Below are positions 42,946-51,608 of a stretch of 64,000 nt of DNA, in pieces; the first letter of the stretch is position 1; each line of letters opens with the position of its first letter. The stretch comes from Streptomyces sp. CA-210063. Lineage in GTDB: Bacteria > Actinomycetota > Actinomycetes > Streptomycetales > Streptomycetaceae. Position numbers and translations under genes: made by a program. The notes under the pieces were generated by a model. The model saw nothing but the letters and a program-made list of their open reading frames with translations, searched no databases and was not told where the DNA came from. Location: assembly GCF_024612015.1 (NCBI RefSeq), contig NZ_CP102512.1, forward strand, positions 9,176,001 to 9,240,000, read 5' to 3'.

Positions 42946-43086
42946 GCAGAGAAGGTATCAGCCACCCGTTGACGCAGTGGCTGAATACCAGGACCGGGCT
43001 TTGCGCCCGCACTCGGGGGTGAACTGCGCCATTGCTCTCGGTGCCGGGCCTGTGATTCAGTGATTCACTGATAGGTGTGTATGGGG

Positions 43087-43101
43087 TGGTTCAATCCACC
43101 A
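43087..43101. promoter_or_regulatory. Glycan-locus operator between regulator and SIS gene
   Basis: TGGTTCAATCCACCA, exact TGGT/ACCA arms. It lies 14 bp before the proposed GTG start of the SIS gene. A direct repeat GTGATTCA-GTGATTCA (43052-43067) lies just upstream and may belong to the same control region. Confidence 0.55.
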
Positions 43102-43115
43102 GTGGGGAGTTTCAG

Positions 43116-43910
43116 GTGTCCGTCGAGTCCGCCAATGAGTCCGTGACCGAGCCGGTGAGCGCCGACCGCTTCGCGCGCGAGGGCCTGGCCGTCCTGAACC
43201 GCCTCACCGAGTCCGAGTCCGCGCGCGCCGACGTGAGCGCCGCCGCCGCCCTGATCGCCGACTGCGTCCGCGAGGACGGCGTCGTCCAGGCCTTCGGCAC
43301 CGGCCACTCCCAGGCCATGGTCCTCGAACTCGCCGGCCGCGCGGGCGGCTTCGTGCCCACGAACCGGATCCAGATGGCCGACCTCGTCCTCTACGGCGGC
43401 GATCACCCGAGCGGTCTCGACGACCCGCTCCTCGAACGCGAGCCCGGCATAGCGGTCCGCCTCTACGAACTGGCCGACCCCCGCCCCCAGGACCTCTTCG
43501 TCGTCATCTCCAACTCGGGCGTCAACAACGTCATCGTCGAGATGGCCCTGCACGCCAAGGAGCGCGGCCACCGCCTCCTCGCCCTCACCTCCCTCGCCCA
43601 CACCAGCTCCGTGCCCGCCACCCACCCCAGCGGCAAGAAGCTCGCCGACCTCGCCGACGTCGTCCTCGACAACGCGGCCCCGCGCGGCGACGCGCTGCTG
43701 GAGCTGCCGGGCGGCGGCGCCGTCTGCGCCCTGTCCACCCTGACCGGCGTCATGCTCGTCCAGATGACGGTCGCCGAGGCGGCGGCCCAGCTCCTCGCCT
43801 CCGGCGACCGCCCCCCGGTCTATGTCTCCGCCAATGTGCCCGGCGGCTTCGAGGGCAACCTGGAGCTGGAGAAGCGGTACGCCGGACGGATCCGGCGTAC
43901 CGCCAGCTGA
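43116..43910 (+). CDS. SIS-domain sugar-phosphate protein, UPF0309/NagS-like
   Basis: 264 aa from GTG 43116, chosen because GGGGAG precedes it and the longer frame (GTG 43077) would include the operator. One SIS fold: GVVQAFGTGHSQAMVLELAGRAGGFVPTNRI, then VISNSGVNNVIVEMALHAKERGHRLLALTS. This is the UPF0309 group; the Streptomyces coelicolor member SCO4393 has been linked to GlcNAc-6-phosphate metabolism (NagS). Next to a GlcNAc-type kinase it probably acts on phosphorylated amino sugars. The stop touches the convergent GH84 gene with no gap. Confidence 0.75.
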   Translation: MSVESANESVTEPVSADRFAREGLAVLNRLTESESARADVSAAAALIADCVREDGVVQAFGTGHSQAMVLELAGRAGGFVPTNRIQMADLVLYGGDHPSGLDDPLLEREPGIAVRLYELADPRPQDLFVVISNSGVNNVIVEMALHAKERGHRLLALTSLAHTSSVPATHPSGKKLADLADVVLDNAAPRGDALLELPGGGAVCALSTLTGVMLVQMTVAEAAAQLLASGDRPPVYVSANVPGGFEGNLELEKRYAGRIRRTAS

Positions 43911-46900
43911 TCACCCCACGGGTACGGGGGCCAGCGCGACCGCCAGCGGATAGGCGCCGGTCGTCAGCGGTGCCCCGGCGGTGCCGGACGCGGTGTCGAC
44001 CGGCACCAGCTTGTTGCCGTCGGCCGTGGTGACGTAGGCAGTACGGCCGTTCCAGTCCAGGCCGACGTCGAAGGCGGACCTGCCGACGGTGATCTTCGTG
44101 CCGGGGGACCCGGTCACCGTGTCGACGGGCGTGACGTGGTCCCCGGTGCTGGGGCTCACCCACAGCGTCCGCCCGTCCGGTGACAGACCGAGACCGTACG
44201 CCTGGCCCGAGACGAGAAGCGTCGGCTCGGTGTCGTTCGTCGCCGTGTCGATCGGAGTCACCGTCGAGCCACCGGAGTTGGACACATAGACCCGCTTCCC
44301 GTCCGGCGCGGCGACGACGTTGAAGGGCCGGGGGCCGACGGGGATCTCCGCCCCCGCCTTCCGGGTGTCGAGGTCGACCGGTGTGACGGTGTTGTCGTGG
44401 ATGTTCGCCACGTACAGCGTGCGGCCGTCCGGCGTGATCGCCATGTTCTCCGGCCCCGACCCGACCGTGACGGTCGCCCCCGCCCGCAACGTGCCGGTGT
44501 CCACCGGCTGGACCGTGCCGTCCGTGTAGTTGGCGACCCACAGCGTGCCGCCGTCCGGCGTGAGCGCGAGCCCGGCGGGGACGCGGCCCACGGCGACCGT
44601 CGCGGTGACCGCGCCGCGCGCCACGTCGATGACGCTGACCGTGTGGGAGCCCTGGTTCGCGGCGTAGGCGGTACGGCCGTCGGCGCTCACGACCACCTCA
44701 CCGGGGTTGTCGCCGACTCTGATGTCCGTGCTCTTCCCGGAGGACAGGTCGATCGAACTGACCGAGGCACCACTGAAGTTGGCGGTCAGAGCCCTCGACG
44801 AGCCGTCCCCGTCGGTGACCTGGACCGGGATCGCCCGGTCGAGGATGCCGGTGCCGGACACCACGACGGAGTGAACGCCCTCGGTGACACCGGTCAAGGT
44901 GACGGTGGCCGAGGCGCTGCCCCCGGCCGGGACGGTGACGGTGCCCTCGGTCGGCGAGGCGGTGACACCGTCCGGCACGTCGAGCTTCCAGGTGACCGTC
45001 CGGGCGTCCTCGTCCGAGAAGCTGAGGGTCGCCGACTCGGAGGCACCGGGCTTCAGGCTGAGGGAGCCGGGGACGAAGGAGGCGTCGACGCCGGGGTCGG
45101 GGGCGTTCTCCAGCATCGTCGTGTAGAGGAACTGGTCCATCACCCCCGGCGAGACCTGCTCGGGTATGGCGTCGAGTCCCTTGCGTTCGCTCCTCAACTC
45201 GGTCCAGTACGCCGAGACCGCCTCGGCGTCGCCCCGCTTGTTGGCGAGCAGCAGATCCACGGCCGTCCGGCCCGCCGTGCCGTACCGGCCGAGCTTGTCG
45301 AGCCAGGCCGAAGTCTCCTTCAGGAAACCGGGGTTGGCGAGATGGGCCCGCAACTGGGCGGGCGTGGCGGCCATGTCGGTGAAGTAGGACCGCAGCACGG
45401 CCGCCGCCCGGTCGAGGCCGCTGTCCTCCTCGTACGCCTTACGGAAGGCGGCGATGAGCTTGGTCAGCGTCGGGGACTCGGTGGCGTCGAGCTGGGAGGA
45501 GTAGTTGCTCTCGGCGAAGATCCGCACCCATTTCGCAGCTTTGGCCGTACCCGCCAGGTCGCGGACGGAGGCGAGGAAGGCGGACCGGGGGTCGTAGGCG
45601 TCCGGGTTCCAGAGATGGTCCGCCGAAGTGAACAGGGCGAGCTTGCTCGCCTCGGCCTGGACCATCGGGTTGGCGATGACGCCGACGGACTCACGGGCCA
45701 CGTCGGCCTCCCGGCCCGTGTACGGGCCCAGCAGGAGACGGCTGGTGACGTAGTCGTTGACCGGGTAGTTGTCCCAGACCAGGATGGGATGCCCGTAGAC
45801 CTCGCGGGCCTGCCGCACCTGCGCGGCGGTGATCGTCGGCGCGATCACGCCGACGCCGGTCCACTCGACGACCACCTCCGGGTCCAACCGCTCACGCAGC
45901 GCCTTCTTGTACGGGGTGTCGGCGAGGTCGGAGTACTCGGTGGGAACCATCTCCAACGGGTCGAGCCCCGTGCGGTCGGCGGAGAACTCCTCCCAGACCC
46001 GGTTCAGCAGATGCGCCTGCGCGGCACCGGCGGCCCCGCCCCCGCTGCCGAACTTCTCCTCGTCCGCCGGGCAGTTCCACTTCGTGTAGCTGATGTCGTC
46101 CAACGGGATCGCGAAGGAGCGCACACCGATGTCGTACAACGAGGCGAACTTGCGGACCAGCGCGGTGATGTCGCCGTCCGAGGAGTAGCACACCGACAGG
46201 CCGGGGGAGAGGGCGTAGGTGAAGCGGACGTGGTGGGCGGCGGCCCGGTCGACGAGTTCGCGCAGCTGGTTCAGCTGGGCGGCCGGGTACGCGTCGCGCC
46301 AGCGCTCCCGCAGATACGGGTCGTCCTTGGGGGAGTAGACGTACACGTTCTGCTTGGTGCGACCGTAGAAGTCGAGTTGGCTCAGCCGCTCGGCGTGGGT
46401 CCACGGGGTGCCGTAGAAGCCCTCGACGACCCCGCGCAGCTTGGCCGTGGGCCAGTCGCGGACGGTCACCTCGGGGAGGCGTTCGCCGGTGAGGAGCTGA
46501 CGGAGCGTCTGGGCGGCGTAGAAGGTGCCGGTGGTGTCGGTGCCGGAGAGGGCGAGCAGGGCGCGGCCGGAGTGGCGGCCGGAGGCCAGGACGTATCCCT
46601 CCGGCGGCAGCCCGGCGGGTGACGTGACGCCGAGGCGCTTCAACGCGCCCTCGGTGGCCGGGTTTTCACCGGGGCCACCGACGAAGACGGTGAGCCCGGC
46701 GGTGGGCGGACGCTCGCCGGCCGGGACGGTGACGATCCGGTCGGCTCCGGCGTCGCGCAGCGCGGTCTCGACGACGCGACGGGCGGCGGGGTCGGTGCCA
46801 GGGCCGACGACCTCCACCACCCGGTCGGGGACGGTGAGTTGACGCCCGCCGACCTCGATGTGCCGGGGCGTCGGCCACACCTGGGGGATCGCCGGAGACA

Positions 46901-47054
46901 TCGGCGCCGACGGTGCGGCGGCGGCCGACGGGAGGGAGGGGAGAGTGAGGCTCAGGGCCAGGAGCAGGGCCCAGCGGAGGCGCCGGGGCACGTGGGGTCT
47001 GTGGTGTCTGTGGGGGTGTTCGGGGCGTGGGAGGAGAGAGGTGATTGAAGCCAT
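43911..47054 (-). CDS. Secreted GH84 beta-N-acetylglucosaminidase fused to a YVTN beta-propeller
   Basis: 1047 aa, ATG 47054, no ribosome site but a well-placed promoter for a leaderless mRNA. Signal peptide at about 25-47 after an unusually long basic N-region. GH20b-like domain (about 55-200), GH84 barrel from about 205 (LRGVVEGFYGTPWTHAERL; catalytic Asp319-Asp320 in FAIPLDDIS), helical domain to about 680, an NPCBM-associated beta domain (about 690-750), then seven or so YVTN repeats (for example NPGEVVVSADGRTAYAANQGSHTVSVID). GH84 enzymes remove terminal beta-GlcNAc, or hexosamine from hyaluronan, by substrate-assisted catalysis. The propeller may bind glycan or cell wall. Confidence 0.88.
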   Translation of the reverse strand: MASITSLLPRPEHPHRHHRPHVPRRLRWALLLALSLTLPSLPSAAAAPSAPMSPAIPQVWPTPRHIEVGGRQLTVPDRVVEVVGPGTDPAARRVVETALRDAGADRIVTVPAGERPPTAGLTVFVGGPGENPATEGALKRLGVTSPAGLPPEGYVLASGRHSGRALLALSGTDTTGTFYAAQTLRQLLTGERLPEVTVRDWPTAKLRGVVEGFYGTPWTHAERLSQLDFYGRTKQNVYVYSPKDDPYLRERWRDAYPAAQLNQLRELVDRAAAHHVRFTYALSPGLSVCYSSDGDITALVRKFASLYDIGVRSFAIPLDDISYTKWNCPADEEKFGSGGGAAGAAQAHLLNRVWEEFSADRTGLDPLEMVPTEYSDLADTPYKKALRERLDPEVVVEWTGVGVIAPTITAAQVRQAREVYGHPILVWDNYPVNDYVTSRLLLGPYTGREADVARESVGVIANPMVQAEASKLALFTSADHLWNPDAYDPRSAFLASVRDLAGTAKAAKWVRIFAESNYSSQLDATESPTLTKLIAAFRKAYEEDSGLDRAAAVLRSYFTDMAATPAQLRAHLANPGFLKETSAWLDKLGRYGTAGRTAVDLLLANKRGDAEAVSAYWTELRSERKGLDAIPEQVSPGVMDQFLYTTMLENAPDPGVDASFVPGSLSLKPGASESATLSFSDEDARTVTWKLDVPDGVTASPTEGTVTVPAGGSASATVTLTGVTEGVHSVVVSGTGILDRAIPVQVTDGDGSSRALTANFSGASVSSIDLSSGKSTDIRVGDNPGEVVVSADGRTAYAANQGSHTVSVIDVARGAVTATVAVGRVPAGLALTPDGGTLWVANYTDGTVQPVDTGTLRAGATVTVGSGPENMAITPDGRTLYVANIHDNTVTPVDLDTRKAGAEIPVGPRPFNVVAAPDGKRVYVSNSGGSTVTPIDTATNDTEPTLLVSGQAYGLGLSPDGRTLWVSPSTGDHVTPVDTVTGSPGTKITVGRSAFDVGLDWNGRTAYVTTADGNKLVPVDTASGTAGAPLTTGAYPLAVALAPVPVG

Positions 47055-47060
47055 CGAAAG

Positions 47061-47089
47061 AGGCTAGGGCTGCTGAATCAAGCATTCAA
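47061..47089 (-). promoter_or_regulatory. Promoter of GH84 gene with overlapping palindrome, leaderless
   Basis: On the minus strand TTGAAT (47089-47084), 17-bp spacer, TAGCCT (47066-47061). Only six bases separate the -10 from the ATG, so the mRNA should begin at or near the start codon. The palindrome TGAAT-N5-ATTCA (47074-47088) covers the -35 and spacer and would let a repressor occlude polymerase. Confidence 0.55.
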
Positions 47090-47253
47090 TAGCGCATCCT
47101 GGGGCAGGAGTTGTTCGAGGGGGCTGCAGCCGCCCTCTTTCGTCGAGTCGGCGTGGATGTCACTGCCGGGCGCAAGGTGGCATGCCCCGTCATCAGGTAC
47201 ATTTCGGGCGTCGCTCTCTCTGGCCCGGCGTCGACCCCGAACGGTGCGTACGG

Positions 47254-48225
47254 ATGAGCTCGCATTCCGCCGATCCCCCGCCTCCCGGCCCGGCCCCCGG
47301 TACGGGCAACGGCCCCGCGGTCTCCCGTCGGGAGTTCGACGCGCTCTTCGATGTGCTCTGTACATGGGGGCGCTGGGACCCGGCCGACCGCGGCGCCTGG
47401 AACCGGGTGAAGGTGGAGCATGTGCGGCGGGCCACGGCAGGAGTGCGGTCCGGTGTGGTCGTCCCGATGGCGCTGCCCTGGAACACCCGGCACGGCCCGG
47501 ACAACCGGAAGCCCGCCGTGCATCACATGACCGATCTCGGGGACGTGGAGAGCCCGGAACCCACGACCCACAAGGACTTCATCGCCGCCGACTACCACGG
47601 CAAGGGCGTCACGCATCTCGACGCCCTGTGCCATATCGCCTACCGGGGGCGGCTCTACGACGGCCGGGCGGCGCGCGAGGCCGTCGACGCCGCGGGGGCC
47701 CGGTTCGGCGCGGTGTCGGAGCTCGGGCCCCTCGTCACCAGGGGGGTGCTGCTCGACCTCCCCGCCGTCCTCGGCGTCCGCTGGCTGGAGCCGGGGCAGG
47801 CGGTGCACGCCCGCGATGTCGTCGCGGCGGAGCAGGCGCTCGGTGTGACGGTCGGCGAGGGCGACGCGGTACTGCTGCGCTCCGGACACGTCCGCCGCCG
47901 CAAGGAGCTCGGCGCCTGGGACCCCGACGCGGCGAGCGCGGGGTTCCATGTCGACGCCGTACCGCTGCTGGCCGAACGCGGTATCGCGCTGCTCGGCGGA
48001 GACGGGGACAGCGATGTACGGCCCTCGCCCGTCGAGGGCGTGCACTCGCCGGTCCACGCCCTGGCCGTGGCCGCGATGGGTGTGCCGCTGCTCGACAACC
48101 TCGACCTGGAGGCGCTGGCCGACGCGACCGCCGAGGCGGGGCGGTACGAGTTTCTGCTGGTCGTGGCTCCGCTGAACGTTCCGGGCGGGACGGGCTCGCC
48201 CGTCAATCCGGTCGCGGTCCTGTGA
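47254..48225 (+). CDS. Cyclase family protein (kynurenine-formamidase-like metal hydrolase)
   Basis: 323 aa, ATG 47254. A longer frame from 47182 exists but lacks a better start. The cyclase motif is GKGVTHLDALCHIAYRGRLYDG, in which His and Asp bind metal, with TRGVLLDLPAVLG and DAVLLRSGH downstream and VHSPVHALAVAAMGVPLLDNLDLEAL towards the end. Relatives hydrolyse N-formylkynurenine, isatin or cyclic amides; the substrate here is unknown. Stands alone between the glycan locus and the phosphatase gene. Confidence 0.8.
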   Translation: MSSHSADPPPPGPAPGTGNGPAVSRREFDALFDVLCTWGRWDPADRGAWNRVKVEHVRRATAGVRSGVVVPMALPWNTRHGPDNRKPAVHHMTDLGDVESPEPTTHKDFIAADYHGKGVTHLDALCHIAYRGRLYDGRAAREAVDAAGARFGAVSELGPLVTRGVLLDLPAVLGVRWLEPGQAVHARDVVAAEQALGVTVGEGDAVLLRSGHVRRRKELGAWDPDAASAGFHVDAVPLLAERGIALLGGDGDSDVRPSPVEGVHSPVHALAVAAMGVPLLDNLDLEALADATAEAGRYEFLLVVAPLNVPGGTGSPVNPVAVL

Positions 48226-48240
48226 CGCGGTCCCGATCGG

Positions 48241-48315
48241 TCATCGCGCGTGGTCACCCCGCGTGCATCGCGCGTGGTCACCCCGCGTGGTCACCCCGCG
48301 TGGTCATCGCGCGTG
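48241..48315. repeat. Short direct repeats after the cyclase-family gene
   Basis: The unit GCGTGGTCACCCC or close variants recurs about four times, alternating with GCATCGCGCGTGGTCA. No terminator hairpin is evident; nothing coding. Confidence 0.6.
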
Positions 48316-48347
48316 AGGAATCGTGCGAACCGTGACTCGCGTTACTG

Positions 48348-51300
48348 ATGCCCGTATCCTCGTCAATGCCAGATATTTCCGATAAGCGGATTGTCCAGGG
48401 CGCGAGTGAGGCCAGTGTGGTGCGGTCCGACGACGAGCCGGTACTCACGGGACGTGCGACAGACGGCACGGGCCCCACCCTTTTCCGTGAGCGGTTTCTG
48501 CAGGGTGAGCCGCTGGAGACGGGCGTGCGCGCCTCGATCCTGAACTCCTGGCAGCGCTGCCGGTCCCTGGGGCTCTCGCCGGACCAGTCCGACCTCCCTT
48601 TCCGGGACGACTTCGACCGGGACGGCCGGATCGCCCGCGCGGCCGTGCCGGTGCTCGACCGGCTGCAGTCCAGATTCGCCGGCAGCGCGATCAACATCTC
48701 CGTCGCCGACGCGAACGGCACGGTTGTCCTGCGCCGTTTCGGCGAGGCGTCGCTGGCCAGAGGCCTCCCGGCGATCCAGACCGTCCCGGGGTTCGTGTTC
48801 GCCGAGCGGTTCGCCGGAACCAACGGCATCGGGCTCGCCCTGGCCGAACGGCAGCTCATCCGGGTCTACGGCGCCGAGCACTTCGCCGAACGCTCCCAGG
48901 CCAGCGCCTGCCGCGCGCTTCCCGTACGCGACCCGCTCAGCGGCCGTATCGAGGGCGTCCTGTGCTTCGGATATCCGCGCACCTTCGAGGACCCGGCGCT
49001 GTCCACCGTGATACTCAAGGCCGCCGCGGCCATCGAACGGCGGCTGCTGGGGCAGAGCTCCGTACGTGAGCGCTCCCTCCTCCGGGCTTACCTGGACGCC
49101 CGCAGTGAGGCCGACGCGGGCCCGCACCACAGCGTCGGAGTGGGCGAACTGGCCCTCGGGCTGCGCCCCGGCGACCGGGCCACCCTCCTGGAGAAGGCCG
49201 CCGAGCTGATCTCCCGCGCGCAGCGGGCCGCCGTCGAGGTGCCCCTGACGGACGGCCGACGGGTCACGCTTGTGAGCCGCCCGATGACCAGCGCCTCCGG
49301 AGTGGAGGGCATCGCCGTCGAGGCCGTCCTTCCCGGCCGTTCGGCACGCGAGTCCCTTGCCGTCCCGCCCCAGGTCGAGGAGGCGCTGAGCTTCCCCGTC
49401 GCGCCCGCGGAACCCGCCGAGCCCGGCGACACCCCGGTCGCCCGACGCTTCGCGGGCGTCCCCCTGGTCGTGGCGCCCGGCCCCCTCTCCTCCGTCCCGG
49501 CCCCCGGTCACCCGCGCGACACCGCACCCGGCAGGATCACGGTGGGCGTCGACGGCACCACGGCCGACAGCCTCACCGGTGACGGCACCACGGCCGACAG
49601 CCTCACCGGCGAAGGCGTCACGACCGGCGGCCTCACCGCTGACGGCGCCACGGCCGGACTCACCACGGCCGACAGCCTCACCGCCGACGGCATCACGACC
49701 ACGGCCGGCGGCCCGCCGGACGACCGCCTCGGTTCCTCGACCCCCACGAGAGGTCTCGTGATGGTGGGGGAGCCCCATGTCGGCAGCTACGCCCTCGCCG
49801 CGCGCCGCCGTCTGGAGCTGCTCTCCGAGGCCAGCGTCCGTATCGGAACCACCCTGGACGTGCGCCGCACCGCGCGGGAACTCGCCGAGACGGCGGTCCC
49901 ACGCATCGCCGACTTCATCACCATCGACCTGGCCGAGCCCGTACTGCGCGGCGAGGAGGCCGCCGACCCGCGCAGCGACCTGCGCCGCACGGTGGTCCAC
50001 GGCATCCGCGACGACCTCCCCTTCAGCCCGGTCGGCAAGCAGGTCGACTACGGCCCGACCGCGCCCCAGCTGCGCTGTCTGACCAGCGGGGAGGCGGTGC
50101 TGGAACCGGACCTGAAGACGGCCGCGCCCTGGCTCGCGCAGGACCCCGAGCACACCGAACGGCTGCTGAGCCACGTCCACTCCCTCATCGCCGTGCCCCT
50201 GGTCGCCCGGGGTGTCGTCCTGGGCGTCGCCGCCTTCTACCGCGCACAGGACCCCGCCCCCTTCGGGGACGACGACCGCTCACTGGCCCAGGAACTCGCC
50301 CACCGCGCCGCCCTGTCCATCGACAACGCCCGGCGCTACACGCGCGAACGCACCATGGTCCTGGCCCTGCAGCGCAGCCTGCTCCCGCAGGGCCTGCCCG
50401 ACCAGGACTCCGTCGAGGTCGCTCATCGCTATCTGCCCGCCGAATCCGACATCGGCGGCGACTGGTACGACGTCATCCCGCTCTCCGGAAGCCGTATCGG
50501 CCTCTTCGTCGGTGATGTCGTCGGCCACGGCCTGCTCTCCGCCGCGACGATGGGCCGCGTCCGCACGGCCGCACGCAGCTTCGCCGAGCTCGACTTCCCG
50601 CCGGACGAGGTCCTCACCCACCTCGACAACCTCGTGGGCCGACTGGACCGGGAGGATCCCGTCTCCGACGGCGGCGGCATCATCGGCGCGACCTGTCTCT
50701 ACGCCGTCTACGACCCGACCTCGCAGCTGTGCACCATGGCCCGCGCGGGCCACCCGCCGCCCGCCCTGGTCGACCCCGACGGCACCGTGTCGTTCCCCGA
50801 GCTGCCCGCCGGGCCTCCGCTCGGCCTCGGGGGACTGCCCTTCGAAGCCGCGGAGTTCCACCTCGGCGACGGCAGCCAGCTGGTCCTCTACACCGACGGG
50901 CTCATCGAGGACCGCGAACGCGACGTCGACGTGGTCCTCGACCAGTTGCGCGCGGCCCTGGCCCACCCCGAGCGCACCCCGGAGGAGACCTGCCGGGTGG
51001 TCCTGGACACCGTGGCGCCCGCCCACCCCGGCGACGACATCGCCCTGCTCGTCGCCCGCACCCACGCCTTCGACCCACAACGGATCGCCACCTGGGAGCT
51101 GCCCGCCGACCCGGCTCGCGTCAGCGAGGTCCGCGCCGCCGCCCTGCGGCAACTGGCCGACTGGGGCCTCGACGAGGCGGCGTTCGCCGCCGAGCTGATG
51201 CTCAGCGAACTGGTCACCAACGCCGTCCGCCACGGCGCCGGGCCCATCCGCGTACGGCTCCTCCACGACCGCTCCCTGATCTGCGAGGTCGCCGACACCA

Positions 51301-51452
51301 GCGACACCGCCCCGCATCTGCGCCGGGCGGCCACCACCGACGAGGGCGGCCGCGGCCTGTTCCTCGTCGCGCAGCTCTCCCAGAGCTGGGGCACGCGCTA
51401 CACCCCGGAGGGCAAGGTCATCTGGGCCGAGTGCGGACTCGACGCCGGCTGA
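48348..51452 (+). CDS. Multidomain signalling phosphatase: GAF + GAF + PP2C/SpoIIE + RsbW-like ATPase
   Basis: 1034 aa; ATG 48348 and 48366 are both possible, neither has a good ribosome site. Domain order: AcoR-type GAF (about 55-235; SWQRCRSLGL, RFAGTNGIGLALAER), a low-complexity linker with Thr/Ala/Asp/Gly repeats (about 400-460, TADSLTGDG-like), a second GAF (about 485-665), PP2C/SpoIIE phosphatase (about 680-905; DIGGDWYDVIPL, VGDVVGHGLLSAATM, LYTDGLIEDRERD with metal Asp residues), and a C-terminal histidine-kinase-type ATPase (LMLSELVTNAVRHGAG, EGGRGLFLVAQLSQSWG). Such proteins tune sigma-factor partner switching by acting on anti-anti-sigma proteins. No STAS gene is adjacent. Confidence 0.88.
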   Translation: MPVSSSMPDISDKRIVQGASEASVVRSDDEPVLTGRATDGTGPTLFRERFLQGEPLETGVRASILNSWQRCRSLGLSPDQSDLPFRDDFDRDGRIARAAVPVLDRLQSRFAGSAINISVADANGTVVLRRFGEASLARGLPAIQTVPGFVFAERFAGTNGIGLALAERQLIRVYGAEHFAERSQASACRALPVRDPLSGRIEGVLCFGYPRTFEDPALSTVILKAAAAIERRLLGQSSVRERSLLRAYLDARSEADAGPHHSVGVGELALGLRPGDRATLLEKAAELISRAQRAAVEVPLTDGRRVTLVSRPMTSASGVEGIAVEAVLPGRSARESLAVPPQVEEALSFPVAPAEPAEPGDTPVARRFAGVPLVVAPGPLSSVPAPGHPRDTAPGRITVGVDGTTADSLTGDGTTADSLTGEGVTTGGLTADGATAGLTTADSLTADGITTTAGGPPDDRLGSSTPTRGLVMVGEPHVGSYALAARRRLELLSEASVRIGTTLDVRRTARELAETAVPRIADFITIDLAEPVLRGEEAADPRSDLRRTVVHGIRDDLPFSPVGKQVDYGPTAPQLRCLTSGEAVLEPDLKTAAPWLAQDPEHTERLLSHVHSLIAVPLVARGVVLGVAAFYRAQDPAPFGDDDRSLAQELAHRAALSIDNARRYTRERTMVLALQRSLLPQGLPDQDSVEVAHRYLPAESDIGGDWYDVIPLSGSRIGLFVGDVVGHGLLSAATMGRVRTAARSFAELDFPPDEVLTHLDNLVGRLDREDPVSDGGGIIGATCLYAVYDPTSQLCTMARAGHPPPALVDPDGTVSFPELPAGPPLGLGGLPFEAAEFHLGDGSQLVLYTDGLIEDRERDVDVVLDQLRAALAHPERTPEETCRVVLDTVAPAHPGDDIALLVARTHAFDPQRIATWELPADPARVSEVRAAALRQLADWGLDEAAFAAELMLSELVTNAVRHGAGPIRVRLLHDRSLICEVADTSDTAPHLRRAATTDEGGRGLFLVAQLSQSWGTRYTPEGKVIWAECGLDAG

Positions 51453-51608
51453 CGTGATCGGCACCCGGGCGGCCCACTGATCCGTTGGGGTCACAACGGG
51501 CGGGCGTGCGGGTAAATGCCGTAAATGTGGTGATATGTGCGGCTACTATCGCTGACGTATCGCACGCACGTCGGGAAGAACCCGTCAGGCCGACCCCCGG
51601 AGCTGTCC

